Both the position numbers and the translations under genes were made by a program. A stretch of 64,000 bases of DNA, taken from Calliopum simillimum. Its lineage: Eukaryota; Arthropoda; Insecta; Diptera; Lauxaniidae. Below, one piece after another: positions 59,437 through 64,000 of this stretch. The first letter of the stretch is position 1, and each line of letters starts with the position of its first letter. The notes below the pieces were generated by a model that saw only the letters and a list, made by a program, of their open reading frames with translations, searched no databases and had not been told where the DNA came from. The DNA lies in the NCBI GenBank assembly GCA_951812925.1, contig OX638372.1, forward strand, positions 52,140,028-52,204,027, read 5' to 3'.

Positions 59437-60872
59437 TTAAGGACCAGCCTTTTTCTTTGATAGTTTACATTTTTTGCGCGATTTTTCAGCCGTAGATTTA
59501 TTTTCCTTATTATCTTTTTTTGGTTGCAACGGCCCAATTTTCTCAAATGTGAGATTATTTTCTGCCGGTGTATTCTTATAATCTTTCGCACTGATATTTC
59601 GATTAGTAGCTATAGCAGTTGATTTTGTTGTACTCATTATCATGGCCGTATGTGGTTTTAATTGCCAATGCATTTCGATTTGGAATTGCATGGGTTCACC
59701 ATTATACAGTTCTAGTGATGCTTCCATGTTATCTAAGTTCGGATTATTACCGTCAGCAGGAATCATTTCAAAACCTCCACAAAATATGTCATCGAAATGT
59801 GCCGCTATTGGTTGGTCAAAAAAGAACACTGACTGCATCCAATTCGTGTGTGGTGACCAAGGGTCAGTACTAAATGCCATTGGCGTATGCGACTTACTGA
59901 AGCGTACCTGGAAATACGTAACCACTCCATCTAATAGACCATTTTGCAATATTCTTAACATATATTTGGAGCGAAAACCCAAGTCATTTCGTGTTACTGT
60001 GTACATATTTATTGTCTTAATAGCAAAACCAGTTGTTATTACCTACAAATAGAACAAAGCATAAATTAAGAAACTAATCTAGGTATATTTGGATTTGTTT
60101 AGCTCACTTGATCAGGCTGTACTGCATGAAAGCTTGGCTCAGAAAGCGCAAATCCTCGGATACACTTCATGGTAAAGCCGTGTACATGTTTCCACCATTC
60201 GATTTTTTCATTCTTACGTTCATTATCCTCAATACCAGCAATATACAAACGCGCCAGGTCAGGAAATATAATTCCCAATTGATCACGACGCAACCACTTG
60301 TCACGCGCATATATAACTGAATCACAGGAAGACTGGAATAATAGACTATAGCCCATCCAATCACATAGTATTATATCTACTTGATCTACAGGCAAGTCTA
60401 CATCTTCAATACGACCCTTAATAACTTCAATAACCTTCTCGTAGCCATTATCACGCACTATTTGCCGTGTATAGTCCACAACATTTGAAGGGTCAACAGC
60501 AAATACACGGCCAGCACCAGCCTTGGCAGCAAATAAGGATAAAATCCCAGTACCACAATTGATATCCAAAACAATTTTGTTCCGGAATAGATGTTTATTA
60601 TAACTTATTGCTGCTTGAAAATTCTGCATCCGTATTCGATCTTTTAACATTGCAGCATTAAAGTCAAGATGTGCATGGGTATCCCGATGGAAGTCACGTG
60701 AAGTCATCCAATCCACGGACATATTTGAGGCTGATGATATTGATGTTTTTGGAGTTGGTGTTTTTGTTGCTTTTGGTTTTGCACCAGTCTTACAGTTAAG
60801 TTTAAAATTGGCCTCAATCTTGGCAGAATTTTTCTGCTGTGGTGCCTGTTTGGATTTGACCACTTTTTCCAT
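59437..60872 (-). CDS. Class-I-type protein arginine methyltransferase homologue with altered catalytic motifs
   Basis: Two exons, 60872-60108 and 60042-59437, with GT/AG borders around a 65-bp intron; 456 aa. Residues 1-55 are a Lys/Pro/Thr-rich extension and 395-456 a Lys-rich tail (KSRKKCKLSKKK), with the PRMT core between. SAM-binding motif I is VLDINCGTGILSLFAAKAGA (101-120, usual VLDVGCGTG), post-I acidic residue D127, and IFPD and IEDxxxKxxKIxWWxxVxGFxM follow as in PRMT1/8-type enzymes. Several catalytic features differ: the YFxxY helix reads FHRDTH (61-66); the double-E loop SEWMGYxLxYES reads CDWMGYSLLFQS (D171, Q180); and the THW loop reads TNW (N322). It therefore resembles the divergent fly Art paralogues, but which one is not decidable. 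The long, uninterrupted frame argues for a real gene. It is convergent with MAPk-Ak2, 3.5 kb away. Confidence 0.92.
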
Positions 60873-61132
60873 TATGTTTAAACTTCCAACTGTATATTAT
60901 TTGAAAACTTTGAGTACAAATACTTTGCATATGGCATAAAAAAAAGAAAAACCAAATTAAAATTGCGAATTTAGTCAACTGTCAAATTTAAAAAGTGCGT
61001 AGAAGACAAAATTTACACATACGACCAAAAAGGTCAGTTCATACCTCCGTTTAAACTTTTGAATTCGAAACTGTTTGGCATCACTAAATTCAAGATTCAT
61101 TATTTCTAAACCACCTTTGGGTATCCATTTTG
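60873..61132. other. 5' flank of the PRMT-like gene
   Basis: Should hold its promoter. No TATA box or other element is clear enough to call. Confidence 0.35.
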
Positions 61133-61466
61133 TAAAAGCCGCTTCAGACTATCTGAGAAGTCATACAGAAACTCTTATGATTTGTCAAATATGGCAACTC
61201 TGATAGTGTGAATGTAAATTTATTATACAAATGATTTATCAGAAGAAAACTCATATGAGTTATTTTGGCATTAGATTTGAATCTATTTGAAAAGAGAAGT
61301 CATATGAGTTTTCAGTTTTTTTAATGTTGCTTGATAAATAAAAAATGAAAAAAATTTTAACAACATAAATGAAAAACAATGAAAATTTGACAGTCAGAGC
61401 AAAAATCTTACAGAAAAACATAAGGAAAGACATATGATTTCTCAGATAGTCTGAAGTGCCTTTAAC
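61133..61466. repeat. MITE with ~40-bp TIRs, 334 bp
   Basis: AAAGCCGCTTCAGACTATCT then GAGAAGTCATA at the left is mirrored by TATGATTTCTCAGATAGTCT then GAAGTGCCTTT at the right. Inner direct pieces AACTCATATGAGTT and GTCATATGAGTTTTC add a palindromic centre. Confidence 0.8.
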
Positions 61467-62279
61467 GAAAAAAAGTTATGTCCAATTACAAAAATTTTTT
61501 TGATGAGTTCGAGTTTGTTTTGCATCACCAATTTTGCCGTCAAAAAAAAATTGTATGGATTTGATGAGTTTTTGATAGTGAGAACGTGAGAACGCTTCTT
61601 CAAAAAATTTGTCAAAAACTTTGAAGAAAATCAAAAATTTTTGATTTTTCGCTGATTTGACGAGTGATTTGATGAGTTATTTGAAAATGTGAACGCAAAT
61701 ACATTTTTCTGTATGCGTATTTTCATTTCAAAACAAGATTTCAACGAGTGCACGTCGCTCGGATGGTGAAAGTAAAGAGGAATATGATTTTTTTCTTATA
61801 TTATGAGGGTTGTTTTCAATATTTTAAGTAAGATTGTGGTTAAAAGAAAGCTTAAATAATTTAATTTAATTATTAAATAACTTCCTAGCCGATTTGCTTG
61901 TACATGTGTAATTTTATATGCAGCTACTGAAGGATTTTATGTACAAAAGTATATTTCTTTTGTAAAATAGTAACAAAATAATTTTTAATTGTTTTTTTCA
62001 ATGGATGGAATAATTTATTTCTGCAAATAAGATTTAATTTATGGTATTTCCACTACATTTTAATAATTAGTTTCCTTGTTTTTCATCGATATTCAATTCG
62101 GAAAATAAACACCAAAGATTATATGTGTGACGATTTTCACTGCTTGTAAAAAAAAATATATTCAAAAAAAAAAAAAGAACAAAAACCTTTTTTTTAAAAA
62201 AACTGATAAAAAAAAGAGCCAATAGCTCTAAAACGGCAACTACAAATCTGCAACATACAGAAGCCACAAAAATTCGGCT
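61467..62279. other. Intergenic DNA, no gene
   Basis: Locally TTTGATGAGTT-rich at 61500-61690 (several loose copies). Nothing else recognised. Confidence 0.4.
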
Positions 62280-62460
62280 GCGACAATCGCCACATATCAC
62301 CAACGTCAGCATTTGCTACAAGTCAACAATCATAAGGCAACAAATCACCAACGTTGGCATTTGCTACAGATCACCAACAGTGACGACAACTACCGATCAC
62401 CAACATCAACGAAAACCACAAATCACCAACGCCAGCGACTGCCACTGGTTATTGAGTTTT
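62280..62460. repeat. Degenerate tandem repeat around ATCACCAACG
   Basis: ATCACCAACG or ATCACCAACA recurs about five times (62296, 62344, 62370, 62397, 62424) at 25-50 bp spacing, sometimes followed by TYRGCATTTGCTACA. Unevenly spaced, so an old or decaying array. Confidence 0.6.
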
Positions 62461-62631
62461 ATTTTACGAACCTACAAATTAACGAAAGCAACTAGCTGTC
62501 AACTATAAATTGTCATAGCTGCAAAAACGTTTACAAAGCGACATTTCAACACCTTCTTCAACTCTACTGGTATGAAAGCAACAAGTCTACGAAAGCAACA
62601 ATTCTACAACAGCAACAATTCAACTTGCATT

Positions 62632-63437
62632 TACTGTTCTGAGTGTTTGAGTAAAATTCGGTTAGGTTTTCTTTAAAAAAACTTTCAGTATAGCATTTTG
62701 AAACTTTCGCTTATATGGGAGGTGCCACGCCCTCTAATCATACTTCGCCTACTCTAAACTCAGAGTTTACAATTAATGTTCTTCGTGTTTGAGTGAAATT
62801 TGGTTGGATTATCTCAAAAAACACTTTCATTATATAATTTTGAAACATTTGCTTATATGGGAGGTGCCACGCCCTCTTGTCCGAGTTTACCTAGATCTTG
62901 CGTATAGAATGCATTTATAGGTCCGAGTGTTTGAGTGTAATTTGGTTGGGTTATCTCAAAAAACGCTTTCCGTGTAACATTTTTAAACTTTTGTTTATAT
63001 GGGAGGTGGCACGCCCTCTGGTCCGAATTCGCCAAGTTTTTGCTCAGAGCTCATATTTACTTTCCCTAGTATTTATGTGTATTTTGATTCTGTTATTACG
63101 AATAATGCTGTTATTATTGCATTTTGAATATATTTTTTGTATGTGTGGTAGGCGTGTCCGTTGTCCGATTTCGCTCATTTTCAATCCCCCGAGCTAACTT
63201 TTACAACAGAGGCTGCGCACTAAATTTCATTGAATTATGTTGCTCAGTTTTCATAAAAAATGTATTTCCACACACACCCAGCCAGCCACCCAGCCAGCCA
63301 GACAGACGGACGTGGCTATATCGACTCAGGAGGTGACGCTGATCATGAATATATATACTTTTCTATATCTGCCACGCCTCCTTTTCTGCGTTACAAACGG
63401 AAGGACAAAGTGAATATACCCTGGGTGTAGGGTATAA
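62632..63437 (+). mobile_element. Family H element, copy 6, 5'-truncated
   Basis: Starts within a satellite unit (no GGCCTGGCC head). Three TATGGGAGGTG-type units follow, then GTGGTAGGCGTGTCCGTT (63146), (CAGC)n (63279-63300), and the tail with GATCATGAATATATATAC to CCTGGGTGTAGGGTATAATA. Confidence 0.8.
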
Positions 63438-64000
63438 TAAAAGAAAAATAAAATTTTGTTAATGTAATTTAAGAATTTATAAATTAGGGTGTCCTGAAAA
63501 AAAAATAAGAAAAAGAAAAAAGGTAAGGGATTTGATTTAGCTGAAAAGAAAAGAATTGTAATTGTAAAGAATATAATTTAGGAAATTATAAATAAGGAAG
63601 TTCTTTAAAAAATACAAAAATTAATAAGAAAATGAAAGAAAGTAAATAGAAAGAAAATCAATTATACCAAAATAGAAGAAAGAAGTTCTAAAAAAACGAA
63701 TAATAAATAAAAATTAATTTAATGGAAAGTGTATTAGGTTTGTTTTAAGAAAAATTCAATATGCGATAAGCTTAGCGAAAGTGATTAGCTTTACAATCTG
63801 AAACTTGGGCCCTAGTTACTAGGTAGTGAAAGCAAATAAAGAAAAAAGAGGAAAATAAATTAAATTTTTATTTATGATTTAAATTAAAGAAAACCTAAAT
63901 CATTAGTACTAAATTTACGAATTCATAAACATACACTTTTTCAAATTTTTAAGTAATATTTTTATATATAATATATATGTATTTTTCAACCACCCTTAAA
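63438..64000. other. A-rich intergenic DNA
   Basis: Purine-rich with many AAGAAAA-type runs. No gene or element recognised. Confidence 0.5.

Overview
This is eukaryotic nuclear DNA from an insect, almost certainly a higher fly (Diptera). It is AT-rich and intron-containing, and its four recognisable genes encode proteins very close to Drosophila ones: netrin, Ubc7/UBE2G2, MAPk-Ak2 and a protein arginine methyltransferase (PRMT). The repeat load is far above that of Drosophila melanogaster, which fits a larger-genome acalyptrate fly such as a tephritid. The species cannot be fixed from sequence alone.

Layout. 8.6-14.3 kb (+): the last three coding exons of a netrin gene, whose 5' exons lie left of the window; its introns are full of transposons. 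30.5-34.4 kb (+): a complete five-exon Ubc7 (E2 enzyme of ER-associated degradation), with a dead LINE in intron 2 that itself carries a 70-bp piggyBac-like hairpin. 53.2-55.9 kb (+): a complete six-exon MAPk-Ak2 kinase. 59.4-60.9 kb (-): a two-exon PRMT-like gene, convergent with MAPk-Ak2, in which four catalytic motifs are altered. The genes do not form an operon or an obvious pathway.

About nine tenths of the window is intergenic or intronic and consists mainly of mobile DNA: a mariner with a Merlin-like element nested inside (3.7-6.3 kb), an internally deleted mariner keeping only a DNA-binding domain (16.9-17.4 kb), a pogo relic split by a MITE (9.4-10.0 kb), a Tc1-like relic (0.5-1.2 kb), three LINE relics, and many foldback elements with long terminal inverted repeats (TIRs). 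The dominant repeat, called family H here, has a GGCCTGGCC 5' head, internal ~140-bp satellite units, a (CAGC)n tract and a conserved tail. It occurs at least six times, partly as head-to-tail arrays, which suggests a rolling-circle (Helentron/HINE-like) origin.

The two most unusual objects are a ~1.1-kb hyper-palindromic element at 39.55-40.65 kb, built from about 22 copies of GGACATAATCCCC in both orientations, and the catalytically altered PRMT. A non-coding 1.8-kb element with ~430-bp TIRs and a perfect 8-bp target duplication (41.1-43.0 kb) appears to be the full-length member of a family whose fragments recur through the window.
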